The position numbers were made by a program, and so were the translations under genes. This document shows, piece by piece, positions 1 through 11,341 of a stretch of DNA of 64,000 bases. Under the pieces are notes generated by a model. The model was not told where the DNA came from and searched no databases. It was given only the letters and a program-made list of their open reading frames with translations. Source of the stretch: BOG-908 sp964242115 (GTDB taxonomy: Bacteria > Pseudomonadota > Alphaproteobacteria > Acetobacterales > Acetobacteraceae). Every line of letters begins with the position of its first letter. Position 1 is the first letter of the stretch. The DNA lies in NCBI GenBank assembly GCA_964242115.1, contig CAXSZX010000014.1, positions 49,292 to 113,291 on the forward strand. The letters are read 5' to 3'.

Positions 1-456
1 CTGGTTGACCGGCCAGTTCCACGGCGTGATGAAGCCGCAGACCCCGATCGGCTCGCGCGCGATGAGCGTGGTGCCGCGCATCTCCTCAAACACGTAGGTC
101 TGCAGGATCGCCTGTGCGGCCTGGAAATGGCCCATGCCGATGGCAGCCTGGGCGTTCTGACTGAGGCTGACGGGGGCGCCCATCTCCTCGGTGATGGCGG
201 CGGCCATGTCGTTGTAGCGCCGCTTGTAGACGTCGAGGATGCGGCCGAGCAGCGCAAGCCGGTCCTCACGGGTAGCGTGCGCGTAGCTCTCGAAGGCGCG
301 CTTGGCTGCGGCCACCGCACGGTCCACGTCGGCCTGCGCGCCGAGGCTGATCTGGCCGCACGGCTTCTCGGTGGCGGGGTTGATTACGTCGAGCGGCCTG
401 GCCGTAGCAGGGTCCACCCAGGCGCCGTCGATGTAGAACTGCCGATAGTCGCGCAT
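1..456 (-). CDS. Aldehyde dehydrogenase family protein (N-terminal part; gene continues past the window edge)
   Basis: The 152 visible residues are the N-terminal part of an NAD(P)-dependent aldehyde dehydrogenase, which oxidises an aldehyde to its acid. The start reads MRDYRQFYIDGAWVDP and the segment ends at ITPWNWPVNQ, the family motif near the cofactor site. The catalytic Cys and Glu lie beyond the edge. A GGGAG ribosome site precedes the ATG at 456. The gene diverges from the formaldehyde dehydrogenase gene, with a repeat copy between them. The substrate cannot be told from this part; a role in aldehyde detoxification is inferred from the neighbour only. Confidence 0.9.
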   Translation of the reverse strand, partial: MRDYRQFYIDGAWVDPATARPLDVINPATEKPCGQISLGAQADVDRAVAAAKRAFESYAHATREDRLALLGRILDVYKRRYNDMAAAITEEMGAPVSLSQNAQAAIGMGHFQAAQAILQTYVFEEMRGTTLIAREPIGVCGFITPWNWPVNQ

Positions 457-520
457 GTGTCTCTCCCGCCGTTCTTGATTGACAAGAGAATACGCGCGGA
501 GGGGAGCAGTGGCCAGCGCA

Positions 521-660
521 GGCAAGAAAGCAGTTCTTTTTTGAAAAAAAGAACCAAAAACCTTCTGACTCCGCTGTCGCGCGCTCGCCGGAAATGTCCG
601 CGATAGCCGCGATGGATGCTTTTTGCTGCTTTTTCTCGAAAAAGAAGGCCTTGCTTCCTT
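521..660. repeat. Dispersed AT-rich palindromic element, copy 1 (full)
   Basis: Left arm of GAACC type, central GCTGTCGCG / CGCGATAGC pair, right arm of GAAGG type ending GCCTTGCTTCC. It lies in the divergent gap between the aldehyde dehydrogenase and frmA genes, so it cannot act there simply as a terminator. Confidence 0.9.
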
Positions 661-801
661 CCGGGGTTGCCCGCCCCAACCGCGTCAATCATACCAAGGT
701 TCTATCGCCGTCGGCGCCCGCCCCTGCCATTCGCCCCTGTGCAAATCGGGCGTGTCGTCCAGGGTGCCCGCCGCATCCACACGCCCAGGGAGACAGACAA
801 C

Positions 802-1911
<1,110 letters not shown>

Positions 1912-2060
1912 GGAAGCAAGCGGTTTTTTTTGAAAAGGAACAAAAAAACTTTTGTCCCCGGTGGGTGCGCGTCGTTGAGGCGTGTCGTTTCAGCAAACGG
2001 GCGACAGCGGAGACAAAAGTTTTTGCTTCCTTCTTTCAAAAAAGAAGGCCTTTCTTCCTA
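1912..2060. repeat. Dispersed AT-rich palindromic element, copy 2 (full)
   Basis: Starts directly after the frmA stop codon (TAC TAA then GGAAGCAAGC). GAACC-type left arm and GAAGG-type right arm. It separates two genes of one pathway that are transcribed in the same direction. Confidence 0.88.
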
Positions 2061-2080
2061 GCATCGCGGGATCAGTAAAC

Positions 2081-2929
2081 ATGTCCTCCACATCCTTGCA
2101 GAAACGCAGCGAAAGCCTCTGCTACGGCGGCAAGCTTGGCGTCTACGCACACACATCGCGCGAGACCGGCACGGAGATGGCGCTGTCCGTGTTCCTGCCG
2201 CCAGCGGCAGAGCGCGGCCCCTGCCCCGTGCTTTACTACCTGGCGGGCCTCACCTGCACGCAGGACACCTTTGTGCAGAAGGCCGGCGCGCAACGCCTGG
2301 CCGCCGAGCTGGGGCTGATCCTGGTTGCGCCCGACACCAGCCCGCGCGGTGCCGGCATCCCCGGCGAGGATACGGACTGGGACTTCGGCACCGGCGCAGG
2401 CTTCTACCTGGATGCCACGCAGGAACCCTGGTCGAAGAACTATCGCATGGGCAGCTACATCAACGAGGAACTGCCCGCACTGTTGGGCGCTAACTTCCCC
2501 GTCCGGTCCGGCGCCCAGGGGATCATGGGCCATTCGATGGGTGGCCACGGGGCGTTGGTCTCGGCATTGCGTTACCCTGGTAAGTGGCGCTCGGTGTCCG
2601 CGCTATCACCGATCTGCCACCCGGCAGAGGTGCCTTGGGGACACAAGGCCTTCGGCAACTATCTCGGGTCAGACCAAGCCGCGTGGCAGGAGTACGACGC
2701 GAGCGTGCTGATGGCCCGTAAGGCTTTCCCAGGCCCGATTCTGGTGGACCAGGGCACACTGGACCAGTTCCTGCAGGTTCAGCTCAAGCCAGAAGCGCTC
2801 GAGGCCGCCGCGAAGCAGTCAGGCCAGAAGCTGACGCTGCGTCGGCACGAGGGCTACGACCATTCCTACTGGTTCATCCAGACGGTTATCGGCGACCATC
2901 TGCAACACCATGCGCGGGAACTGGCCTAA
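2081..2929 (+). CDS. fghA: S-formylglutathione hydrolase
   Basis: Esterase-D family serine hydrolase that cleaves S-formylglutathione to formate and glutathione. It has 282 residues, as expected. Motifs seen are the oxyanion segment YYLAGLTCT near the N-terminus, the nucleophile elbow GHSMGGHGA, and DQGTLDQFL and HEGYDHSYWF carrying the catalytic Asp and His. The ATG at 2081 gives the usual family start; the frame extends upstream only through repeat sequence. It completes the formaldehyde-to-formate step begun by frmA. Confidence 0.97.
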   Translation: MSSTSLQKRSESLCYGGKLGVYAHTSRETGTEMALSVFLPPAAERGPCPVLYYLAGLTCTQDTFVQKAGAQRLAAELGLILVAPDTSPRGAGIPGEDTDWDFGTGAGFYLDATQEPWSKNYRMGSYINEELPALLGANFPVRSGAQGIMGHSMGGHGALVSALRYPGKWRSVSALSPICHPAEVPWGHKAFGNYLGSDQAAWQEYDASVLMARKAFPGPILVDQGTLDQFLQVQLKPEALEAAAKQSGQKLTLRRHEGYDHSYWFIQTVIGDHLQHHARELA

Positions 2930-3108
2930 CCCGGGTGGCGAAACTACGTTCTACCTGATGGATTAGTTAAGCTTTCCGGTTTGGGTGAAGGTGCATCGCA
3001 GATGCGAAGCGCACCCGCCTCACCTTCCTGAAACTCCGCACCATCGACGATGGTCTATACTGATACGAGCAGCCCTAAACACTACTCCTGCGATGGCCAT
3101 TGGCGAGA

Positions 3109-3229
3109 AAGCAAGGCCTTCTTTTTCGAGAAAAAGAAGCAAAAAGCTTTTGTCATGGCCGTCGCGGACTCCACCGCAGCGTGCGCCGAAAATTCTTGGT
3201 TCTTTTTCCATAAATGAACCGCCTGCCTA
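3109..3229. repeat. Dispersed AT-rich palindromic element, copy 3 (full, degenerate)
   Basis: Left arm is GAAGC type (AAGGCCTTCTTTTTCGAG then AAGAAGC); the right arm is a decayed GAACC type (GGTTCTTTTTCCATAAATGA). The centre keeps GTCGCGGA on one side only. Confidence 0.8.
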
Positions 3230-3384
3230 TCTGCGTCGGCCAAGGTCTTGGGCGGCTGATCTAAGCGGCATTGAAAACGAGCGTTCGAACTCCGCGAGCT
3301 TCTGCCAATCCGCCGTGGCGTTCAACGTCAGCTTTCCTAGTCAGCAGCTAAGCTCCCAAGACAAGTCGACGTGCCTCAACAGCA

Positions 3385-3437
3385 AGAAAGCGAAGGTTTC
3401 TGGCTTCTTTCTTTCAAAAGAGAAGGCTCGTTGCCTT
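3385..3437. repeat. Dispersed AT-rich element, right-arm fragment
   Basis: Only a right arm is recognisable: TTCTGGCTTCTTTCTTTC followed by AAAAGAGAAGGCTCGTTGCC. The matching left arm is absent or decayed beyond recognition. It lies just past the 3' end of the small gene at 3459-3746. Confidence 0.6.
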
Positions 3438-3458
3438 CAGGTCAGCACACCCATCGGT

Positions 3459-3746
3459 TCAAACGAACCGGTTACCGCGCCCGAGGTGATCAAGCGGATT
3501 GCCCACGTGACCACCCGTATCAGCTGGCACATCAATCCCTGGCTCGTTGACCATGTACTCCGGCTCGCCGATGTCCTGCGCCCATCCCTCGTCCGCCTTC
3601 GCGGGTGCTGCCGTGGCAAGCGCGCCGTTGACCAGGTCCGTAATCGCCGCCTGCGACACGTCACGCGCATAACCAGCCGCGTCCGCCTCTGCAAGCAACG
3701 CGGTCAACTTCGGACGAAACCAGTCGTGAGCGAGAATGTCCGGCAC
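3459..3746 (-). CDS. Hypothetical protein, 95 residues
   Basis: Not recognised. The reading frame starts MPDILAHDWFRPKLTALL, has no membrane segment or signal peptide, and ends in a glycine- and histidine-containing tail. Composition and codon use look like coding sequence: the N-terminal half reads as an amphipathic, alanine- and leucine-rich soluble protein. It diverges from the CoxG-like gene across a gap of about 86 bases, and a repeat-arm fragment lies beyond its stop codon. I consider it probably real; no function is proposed. Confidence 0.55.
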   Translation of the reverse strand: MPDILAHDWFRPKLTALLAEADAAGYARDVSQAAITDLVNGALATAAPAKADEGWAQDIGEPEYMVNEPGIDVPADTGGHVGNPLDHLGRGNRFV

Positions 3747-3832
3747 GTGCTTGCTCCCTTGGTCTTTCAGTTGGCGCCGAACCCTGACGACCCGGCCACG
3801 TTCGGACGTGCTAACACTGCATCTGGACCGAC

Positions 3833-4228
3833 ATGCAATATACTGGGCAACGCTTCATCAACGCGCCACTGGCGAAAGTCTGGGCCAGCCTGCAGGACGC
3901 ACAGACGCTGGCTTCCTGTTTTGCCGCGCCTGGCATGGTCCGGCAAGTGCGCGAGAACACGTTCGCCGTCGCCGCGCCCATCAACGACGAGGTCGCGGTG
4001 GAAAACGCCGAACCGATGAGCGCCCTGACACTCCGCGGGCAGCGCGGCGAAGTGCATGTCACGCTGGCCGAGGAGACGCCGCAGATGACCCGGCTCGCTT
4101 ACGTGCTGGAGGCACGGTCAGCCGGTTTGGACGGGCAGATCGAAGGGTTGATGGATGCGTTCCAGGAAAAAACGTCGGGGCCGAAGGAGGCCGGGGCGGA
4201 TGGGTTGGCTGGAGCGCAGATAAAGTAA
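3833..4228 (+). CDS. CoxG-like SRPBCC domain protein
   Basis: A 131-residue protein of the START/SRPBCC fold, resembling carbon monoxide dehydrogenase subunit G. The opening MQYTGQRFINAPLAKVWASL and the central FAVAAPINDEV are typical of the family. CoxG proteins in CO-oxidisers help anchor or mature the enzyme, but many relatives occur without cox genes, as here, so a CO role is not implied. It converges on phaC. Its stop (ATA AAG TAA) runs straight into a repeat copy, so the final Lys and stop may come from the repeat terminus. Confidence 0.75.
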   Translation: MQYTGQRFINAPLAKVWASLQDAQTLASCFAAPGMVRQVRENTFAVAAPINDEVAVENAEPMSALTLRGQRGEVHVTLAEETPQMTRLAYVLEARSAGLDGQIEGLMDAFQEKTSGPKEAGADGLAGAQIK

Positions 4229-4360
4229 GCAAGCAGTTCTTTTTCGAAGAAACGAACCAGGAAACTTTCGCCACCTTGGTTGTGCCGTGCCGGATAGGTC
4301 CGCGACAGCCGCGACAAAAGCCTTTTGCTTCGTTTTCTCGGAAAAGAAGGCGCTTTCTTA
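4229..4360. repeat. Dispersed AT-rich palindromic element, copy 5 (full)
   Basis: Fills the whole gap between two convergent genes. The CoxG-like stop and the phaC stop (GAC AAG TAA on the reverse strand) both touch its ends. Left arm is GAACC type, right arm GAAGG type; the centre contains GTCCGCGACAGCC. Confidence 0.88.
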
Positions 4361-6217
4361 CTTGTCAGACTTCACGCGCACATAACCGCCAGGTGCATCC
4401 TCGATCACTGGCAACCGCCCATCCCCCGGCTCACGCGCTGCAACAAGCTCGGGCGCCTTGGCTGCCACCCACCGGTTCCAGTCCGGCCACCAACTTCCAG
4501 CAAGCTCGGCCGCGCCATCCAGCCAGGCTTGCGGGTCGGACGGCACCGCCTCGTTGATCCAGTGATTATACTTTCCGCCGTCCGGCGGGTTCACCACGCC
4601 GGCGATGTGGCCGGACGCCGCCAGCACGAAGCGCGTCTCGCCGCCGAGCAACTGGGTGCCGCGGTACGTGCTGCGCCACGGAGCGATGTGGTCCTCACGC
4701 GTGGACAGGAAATACGCCGGAACCTGAACTTTGCTCAGGTCCAGCGCCACGCCGTCCAGCGTGATGCCGTCTGGCTTGGCCAGCAAGTTCTGCTGGTACA
4801 TGTGTCGCAGGTAGAAGCTGTGCATGCGCGCCGGCATGCGGGTCGCGTCCGAGTTCCAGTACAGCAGGTCGAACGGAAACGGGTCGTTGCCAAGCAGGTA
4901 GTTGTTGACCACGAACGACCAGATCAGGTCGTTGGCGCGTAGCATGTTGAAGGTGGCGGCCATCTCGCCACCGTCGAGATAACCCTGTTCCTGCATGCGT
5001 GATTCGAGCGCCTGCAGCTGCTCCTCGTCGATGAATACGCCGAGCTCGCCGGCTTCCTCGAAGTCCAGCAACGTGACGAAGAAAGTGGCCGACTTCACCC
5101 GGTCGATGCCGCGTTTGGCCATCCAGGCGAGCGTGCTGCCCAGCAGCGTGCCGCCCAGGCAGTAGCCGATGGCGTTGACCTCGTGCTCGCCGGTGGCCGC
5201 CTCGATCGCGTCCAGCGCCGCGAAGACGCCCTTGTGCATGTAGTCCTCGAAGCCGGCATCCGCGAGCGTCTCGTCGGGGTTGACCCAGCTCACCATGAAC
5301 ACGGTGTGGCCCTGGCTCACCGCGTAGCGTACGAAGCTGTTTTTCGGCCGCAGGTCCAGGATGTAGAACTTGTTGATCCAAGGCGGCAGGATCAGCAGCG
5401 GGCGGCGTAGCGCCTGGTCGGTGGCCGGGCTGTACTGGATCAGCTGCATCAGCTCGTTTTGGAACACTATCTTGCCCGGCGAGACGCCGATGTTCTCGCC
5501 CAACTTGAAGGCGTCCTGGTCCGTCATCCGGATGCTGAGCTTGCCGCGGCCGCGCTCGAGGTCGGTGAGCAGGTTGTTCAGGCCACGCAGCAGGTTCTCG
5601 CCGCCGGTCTCCTGCGTGCGGCGCAGCACCTCGGGGTTGGTGAGCAGGAAGTTGGAAGGGCTCATCGCGTCCATGAACTGGCGCGCGTAGAAATCCACCT
5701 TCTTTGCCGTCTTGGTGTCCATGCCTTCCACGTTGCCCACCACGTCGTGCACGTAGCGGGCGGAGAGCAGGTAGCTCTGCTTGATGAAGTCGAAGATCTC
5801 CGTCTGCCGCCAGGAATCATCGCGGAAGCGCTTGTCCTTGGCGTCCGGCTCGATCACCGGCTTGCTGTCGATGCCCATCATCCGCCGCGTGGTGTTTTGC
5901 CACAGCGTCACGTAGTCCTGCCAGAAGCCGATCTGCGCCTGCACCAGGTGGGCGGGGTTGGCGACCAGGCGCGCAGTCATCTCCAGGAAGGCGCGCCCGA
6001 TGTTGAGCGGGTCCGCACTGGGCGTGGTGCGGGACTGCCGGTCCAGCCAGTCGCCCACGATCCGCTGCGAGCGTTCGGCCACGTCTGCCATGGTGCGGCC
6101 GATCACCTGCGGGTCCGACAGCCTGAAATCTGCGGTCTTCTGGTCGCCCGGGCTGGGCCCTGCCGGCTTGGAGGAAGGCGCGTTCGGGGCGGCGTCCGGC
6201 GTGCGGGTCTGTGGCAT
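4358..6217 (-). CDS. phaC: Class I poly(3-hydroxyalkanoate) synthase
   Basis: Polymerises (R)-3-hydroxyacyl-CoA into polyhydroxyalkanoate storage granules. At 619 residues it is normal for class I. The lipase-like box GYCLGG carries the nucleophile Cys353. Also visible are LLILPPWINKFYILDLRPKN before it, the DHIAPW segment with the catalytic Asp, and GHIAGVVNPP with the catalytic His. The N-terminal 35 residues are Pro/Ala-rich and probably disordered. The C-terminus ends DK* with the stop fused to a repeat end. No phaA, phaB or phasin gene is adjacent. Confidence 0.97.
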   Translation of the reverse strand: MPQTRTPDAAPNAPSSKPAGPSPGDQKTADFRLSDPQVIGRTMADVAERSQRIVGDWLDRQSRTTPSADPLNIGRAFLEMTARLVANPAHLVQAQIGFWQDYVTLWQNTTRRMMGIDSKPVIEPDAKDKRFRDDSWRQTEIFDFIKQSYLLSARYVHDVVGNVEGMDTKTAKKVDFYARQFMDAMSPSNFLLTNPEVLRRTQETGGENLLRGLNNLLTDLERGRGKLSIRMTDQDAFKLGENIGVSPGKIVFQNELMQLIQYSPATDQALRRPLLILPPWINKFYILDLRPKNSFVRYAVSQGHTVFMVSWVNPDETLADAGFEDYMHKGVFAALDAIEAATGEHEVNAIGYCLGGTLLGSTLAWMAKRGIDRVKSATFFVTLLDFEEAGELGVFIDEEQLQALESRMQEQGYLDGGEMAATFNMLRANDLIWSFVVNNYLLGNDPFPFDLLYWNSDATRMPARMHSFYLRHMYQQNLLAKPDGITLDGVALDLSKVQVPAYFLSTREDHIAPWRSTYRGTQLLGGETRFVLAASGHIAGVVNPPDGGKYNHWINEAVPSDPQAWLDGAAELAGSWWPDWNRWVAAKAPELVAAREPGDGRLPVIEDAPGGYVRVKSDK

Positions 6218-6357
6218 TTCCTGGTCTATCCTTTCCGGCGGAGGCGCGCCCGGGCTACATCTGCGCGTCGGTCGGAGGCTGCGGCTTTATGCCTGGTTGT
6301 TGGGGTTACGGTAGGCTCGGGTGCGCGCCGCTTCAAGCGAGGGCCGGAGCACGCCGC

Positions 6358-7389
6358 GTGTGGCCGTCCGCCCGGCTGGCCCTGGGCGCGTGCCTCATGC
6401 TGGCCGGCTGCGACGACCCGCTGGCCACGCCACTCGATCTCTACCACAACCTCCAGGGCGGCGAGATCGCGTCGCAGCGGCCGCCACCGCCCGGCGCCGG
6501 GCTGCCCTACCCAAAGCTCGGAACGGTCCCGCCGAAGCCGGCCTTCACCCCGCCCGCCTTCCGCAACAGCCTGCAGGCGCAGTTGCTGTCTGAACGCGAC
6601 CGCACGCAGCGCATCGCCTCGGACACGCCGCTGGACAAGCTGGTGCTGCCACCGCCGCCGGGCGCGGCTCCGACGGTTCCACCGACTTCCAGTGCTGCAC
6701 CGCTTTCGAATGCTCCATCACCTCCCACCTCGGCCGGCGGCCCAGCCGCCTCGTCGCCGCCCGCCACCTCGCCTTCTGCCGCGTCACCGCCGGGCGGGCT
6801 GGACCCGTCCCAGCCGGCACTAGCCCAAGCCACGCTGGCAACGGCGGACGCGCCGCCGCCGCCGCCGCCAAAACCAGCCAAGCCAAGCCCGCCTGCGCCT
6901 GGCCCAAACCAGCCCGGCGCCACCCCAGCCGACTCCGGCCCCGCCCCCGGCACGAAGCTGACCGTGGTCGGCGACGCGGTGGACACGCCGGGCCTGCCCT
7001 CCATCCCCGACGCGCCCCCGCCGCCTGCCGCCTTCGAGGGTGTGCCTGCCGAACCCCTGCCCACGCCCAGGGTCCTGCCACCGATCGCGTCGAGCACCCC
7101 GCCGGGGACACAGCTGTTCTTCCCGTCCGGCAGCGACGCGCTGCCGCCGGGCCAGACGCAGGGGATCAAAGACTTCCTTTCGCACCGGCAGAAACAGCCA
7201 ATCCTGGTGATCGGCCTGGGCGAGGCGACGTCCGACACGCCGGACGGCCAAGCCTCGGCGATCTCACTCGCACTCCGGCGCGCCAAATCGGTGGCCGACG
7301 CATTAGAGGCGCAGCACGTACCTGCAAACCTAATCCGCGTCGGCGCCAATGCTTTTGGTCGCGGCGCGGTGCTGCAACTGTCATTCTGA
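6358..7389 (+). CDS. Proline-rich lipoprotein with an OmpA-like C-terminal region
   Basis: From the GTG at 6358 the product opens with a lipoprotein signal (LGACLMLAGCDDP; the Cys would be lipidated). About 200 residues of Pro/Ala-rich, probably disordered linker follow, including runs of six or more prolines. The last 90 residues (LFFPSGSDALPPGQTQGIKDFL to the end) resemble an OmpA/MotB-type domain: a strand, a helix, then a strand with conserved spacing. The architecture suggests an outer-membrane-anchored protein spanning the periplasm, but the domain match is weak. It lies only 25 bases upstream of the aminotransferase gene and may be co-transcribed with it. Confidence 0.65.
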   Translation: MWPSARLALGACLMLAGCDDPLATPLDLYHNLQGGEIASQRPPPPGAGLPYPKLGTVPPKPAFTPPAFRNSLQAQLLSERDRTQRIASDTPLDKLVLPPPPGAAPTVPPTSSAAPLSNAPSPPTSAGGPAASSPPATSPSAASPPGGLDPSQPALAQATLATADAPPPPPPKPAKPSPPAPGPNQPGATPADSGPAPGTKLTVVGDAVDTPGLPSIPDAPPPPAAFEGVPAEPLPTPRVLPPIASSTPPGTQLFFPSGSDALPPGQTQGIKDFLSHRQKQPILVIGLGEATSDTPDGQASAISLALRRAKSVADALEAQHVPANLIRVGANAFGRGAVLQLSF

Positions 7390-7414
7390 GCGCACACGCC
7401 CGCTGGACACGCAC

Positions 7415-8628
<1,214 letters not shown>

Positions 8629-8632
<4 letters not shown>

Positions 8633-9948
8633 TCGGGGCTGCCCGGGAGCAGGCGGCAGCCAGACCGCTCTCTGTCGGGGTTGCCGGTCTGGGAACGGTG
8701 GGCGCCGGCGTGCTCCGGCTGTTGCGGGAGAACGCCGAGCTGATCACGGCGCGCGCCGGCCGGCCGATCACGGTGGCGGCGGTGAGCGCGCGCGAGCGAT
8801 CACGGCACCGTGGCGTGGACCTGTCGGGGCTGCGCTGGCACGAGGACCCGCTCGCCCTGGCATCCGACACCGGCCTCGACGTCGTGGCAGAACTGATCGG
8901 CGGCACCGGCGAGCCTGCCCGCCCCCTGGTCGAGACGTCGCTGCGGGCAGGCCGCCACGTGGTGACCGCCAACAAGGCGCTGCTGGCGCTACACGGCGCA
9001 GAGCTGGCGCAGGCCGCGGAAGACGGCGGTGCAGTGCTCGCCTTCGAAGCCGCGGTGGCCGGCGGCATCCCGGTCATCAAGGCGATCCGCGAGGGCCTGG
9101 CCGGCAACCGCATCCGGCGCGTCACCGGCATCCTCAACGGCACCTGCAACTACATCCTGACCCAGATGCGCGAGCGCGGCCGCGAGTTCGCCGACGTGCT
9201 GGCCGACGCGCAGCGCCTCGGCTACGCCGAAGCCGACCCCTCCTTCGACGTCGACGGCGTGGACGCCGCCCACAAGCTGGCCATCCTGGCCGCCCTCGCC
9301 TTCGGCCGCCCTGTCCGATACACCGATGTGCACGTGGAAGGCATCCGCGCCGTCTCAGCACTGGACCAGAGCTTCGCCCGTGAACTGGGCTACCGCATCA
9401 AGCTGCTCGGCATCGCCCGGCAGACCGCTGATGGGATCGAGACCCGCGTGCATCCCTGCATGGTACCCGAGGCAGCGCCGCTGGCCCGGGTGGACGGCGT
9501 CTACAACGCCGTGGTCGTGGAAGCCGACTTCGCCGGCCGCCTCATGCTGGAAGGCCGCGGCGCCGGCGCCGGCCCGACCGCCAGCGCGGTCGTCGCCGAC
9601 CTCATCGACATCGCTCGCGGACGCGCGGTCCCGGTCTGGGGCACCGGGTCAGCTTACCTCTCGGCAGCACCGTCCGTGCCGATGTCCGCCTATACCGGCG
9701 CCTACTACCTGCGCCTGATGGTGACCGACCGGCCAGGCGTGATCGCCGACGTCACCTGCGCCCTGCGCGACGCCGGCGTGTCGCTGGAGAGCATGCTGCA
9801 ACACGGACGCTCGCCCGGGGAAGCAGTGCCGATCGTGCTGGTGACCCACGAGACCCGCGAGGCGAGCATGCGCGCGGCGCTGACGGAAATCGAACGGCTG
9901 GACAGCGTGCTGGAACGGCCTTCGCTCATCAGGATCGAGCATGGGTAG
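8629..9948 (+). CDS. hom: Homoserine dehydrogenase
   Basis: Reduces aspartate semialdehyde to homoserine for threonine and methionine synthesis. It has 439 residues with an N-terminal Rossmann fold (VGVAGLGTVGAGVLRLL), TANKALLALHG, GGIPVIKAIREGLAGNRI, the catalytic region LNGTCNYIL...AEADPSFDVDG and DAAHKLAILAALAF, and a C-terminal ACT domain (YLRLMVTDRPGVIADVT) for feedback control. The TTG start overlaps the upstream stop (TTGA). glpX and recJ, often downstream in alphaproteobacteria, are not adjacent; recJ is 11 kb away on the other strand. Confidence 0.96.
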
Positions 9949-9980
9949 TGCTGGCGCCCCGCGGCATCGACATCTGCACA

Positions 9981-10115
9981 GGCAAGGCAAGCAGTTCTTT
10001 TTTGAAAAAAGAACCAAAAAACTTTTGCTTCCTGAAGTAGATGCTGAGGGAGACTTCGCGATAGCAGATAGAAAGGGCTTTGCTGCTCTTCAAAATAGCA
10101 AGCTTTGCTTCTTGC
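9981..10115. repeat. Dispersed AT-rich palindromic element, copy 6 (full, right arm decayed)
   Basis: Clear GAACC-type left arm ending AACTTTTGCTTCC. The right side is degenerate (GCTGCTCTTCAAAATAGCAAGC). It lies downstream of hom and upstream of the small gene at 10177. Confidence 0.8.
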
Positions 10116-10176
10116 AGTCTCCGCAACCACCTCACCGCCCAAGTGTTCGACGATCACGCCTCAAGGAGTCCCGCAC

Positions 10177-10392
10177 ATGGAAAACCCGCAATCGGAGATG
10201 CTGGAAGTCGTCAAGCTCGACAACGGCCGCTACGCCGTGCAGGCGGTCGGCGAAACGGTCCCTAACGACGAGGCCGGAGAGTTCGAAACTCTCGCCGAGG
10301 CGGAGGACTGGATGTTTCAGCGCACGCAGGAAATGGACGCTCAGGCGAGCGACATGGACGTGCTGAAGCCGGGGCAGGGACAAGGACTATAA
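10177..10392 (+). CDS. Small conserved-looking acidic protein, 71 residues
   Basis: Not recognised. The ATG at 10177 has a good AAGGAG site a few bases upstream, which fixes the start. The product (MENPQSEMLEVVKLDNGRYA...) is acidic, without Cys or membrane segment, and reads as a small alpha/beta soluble domain: a strand-like ...VVKLDNGRYAVQAVGETV, then a helix rich in Glu and Asp. The stop codon is the TAA of a repeat terminus (CTA TAA GCAAGG). It sits between hom and a convergent hydrolase gene; the function is unknown. Confidence 0.7.
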   Translation: MENPQSEMLEVVKLDNGRYAVQAVGETVPNDEAGEFETLAEAEDWMFQRTQEMDAQASDMDVLKPGQGQGL

Positions 10393-10515
10393 GCAAGGCC
10401 TTCTCTTTCGGAGAAAACGTTTCTCCCTGCTGTCGCAAACTTTCCACACGGTGGCCCCAAGAAACCAAAAGTTTTTGTTCATTTTCTTTCAAAAAGGAAC
10501 CGCTTTCTTCCTTCT
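10393..10515. repeat. Dispersed AT-rich palindromic element, copy 7 (full, left arm degenerate)
   Basis: Fills the gap between the convergent small gene and the hydrolase gene. The left arm is GGCC-type with decayed pairing; the right arm is GAACC type (TTGTTCATTTTCTTTC then AAAAAGGAACCGC). Confidence 0.82.
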
Positions 10516-11159
10516 CACTGAATAAACGGGTTACCCCGCCGCTCCGCGCCGACCGTCGAACTCGGCCCATGTCCGCAAACAAACGCAAGGTCGTCCCCTA
10601 AAGGCAGCAGCTTGGTTTTTATCGAGCTGATCAGCGCGTCGTGGTCGCCATACGGAAAATCCGTCCGCCCGACCGAGCCGCGGAACAGCACGTCGCCAAC
10701 TTGGGCGAAGCGCGCTACGGTGTTGACGAACACCACGTGGCCCGGCGTGTGGCCCGGACAATGCAGCACGTCGAACACGTGCGCGCCCACCGACACCGTG
10801 TCGCCTTCGGTGAGGAAGCGGTCGGGCGTGCAATTTTTTAACCCGGTCAGTCCGTAGGTGGCCGCCTGGGTCGCTATCGAGCCCAGCAACGCGTCGTCGC
10901 GCCTGTCTGGGCCGATGATTTCCAGCTTCAGCTTGCTGGCAAGTTCCGCGGCACCACCGGCGTGGTCGAGGTGTCCATGGGTGAGCCAGATGGCAGTCGG
11001 CTGCAACGCCGACGCTTGCAGGGCAGCGATGATTCGGTCCGCTTCACCGCCAGGATCGACTATGACGGTCTGCAAGCTGTCCACATCGGTGATCAACGTA
11101 CAGTTCTGTTGCAGCGGCGTGACGGGAACAACGGATATCCTTAGGCCCGGCATCGCCAC
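10515..11159 (-). CDS. Metallo-beta-lactamase-fold hydrolase (YcbL / glyoxalase II-like)
   Basis: A 214-residue zinc hydrolase. Metal motifs are THGHLDHAGG, HCPGHTPGHVV, GDVLFRGSVGRTD and a terminal GHGPSSTVGAER. The short form without the glyoxalase II C-terminal domain, and the GSVGRTDFP signature, match the YcbL-type group, which hydrolyses S-lactoylglutathione or related thioesters. It is separated from the upstream HU gene by about 180 bases that contain a hairpin. A start six bases further in (MPGLRISVV) is equally possible. Confidence 0.9.
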   Translation of the reverse strand: MAMPGLRISVVPVTPLQQNCTLITDVDSLQTVIVDPGGEADRIIAALQASALQPTAIWLTHGHLDHAGGAAELASKLKLEIIGPDRRDDALLGSIATQAATYGLTGLKNCTPDRFLTEGDTVSVGAHVFDVLHCPGHTPGHVVFVNTVARFAQVGDVLFRGSVGRTDFPYGDHDALISSIKTKLLPLGDDLAFVCGHGPSSTVGAERRGNPFIQ

Positions 11160-11170
11160 ACTCCGAATAG

Positions 11171-11201
11171 GAACAAGGGGAAGACGTGCTCCCCCTTGTT
11201 T
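11171..11201. terminator. Possible hairpin terminator between HU and the hydrolase
   Basis: Inverted repeat AACAAGGGG / CCCCTTGTT (9 bp stem, 11-base loop) downstream of the HU gene on the reverse strand. No clear U-run follows on either side, so a terminator role is only suggested. Confidence 0.3.
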
Positions 11202-11341
11202 CTACCCCTACGCGGCCCGACCCGTGAAGGCCAGAGCATAGTCCGACCAGCACTCCGTGCGGGTCGCAGACCGGAGTTGCCCGATGTGATCGACCAGGCA
11301 ACGCTCTTCGCCCTGAGGCCAACCTGTGGATGGATGACGCT

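Larger units (their letters stand above)
2930..3458. other. Gene-free stretch with one full repeat copy and one arm fragment
   Basis: Between fghA and the small reverse-strand gene at 3459-3746 I see no convincing coding frame. A long forward frame crosses it but runs through the repeats and antisense to the next gene. The only structure recognised is the repeat copy at 3109-3229 and the right-arm fragment at 3385-3437. Confidence 0.6.

Noticed and set aside
2985..4019. 344-codon forward frame across the fghA-CoxG gap
   Set aside because: It reads through two repeat copies and antisense to the 3459-3746 gene; composition is not protein-like.
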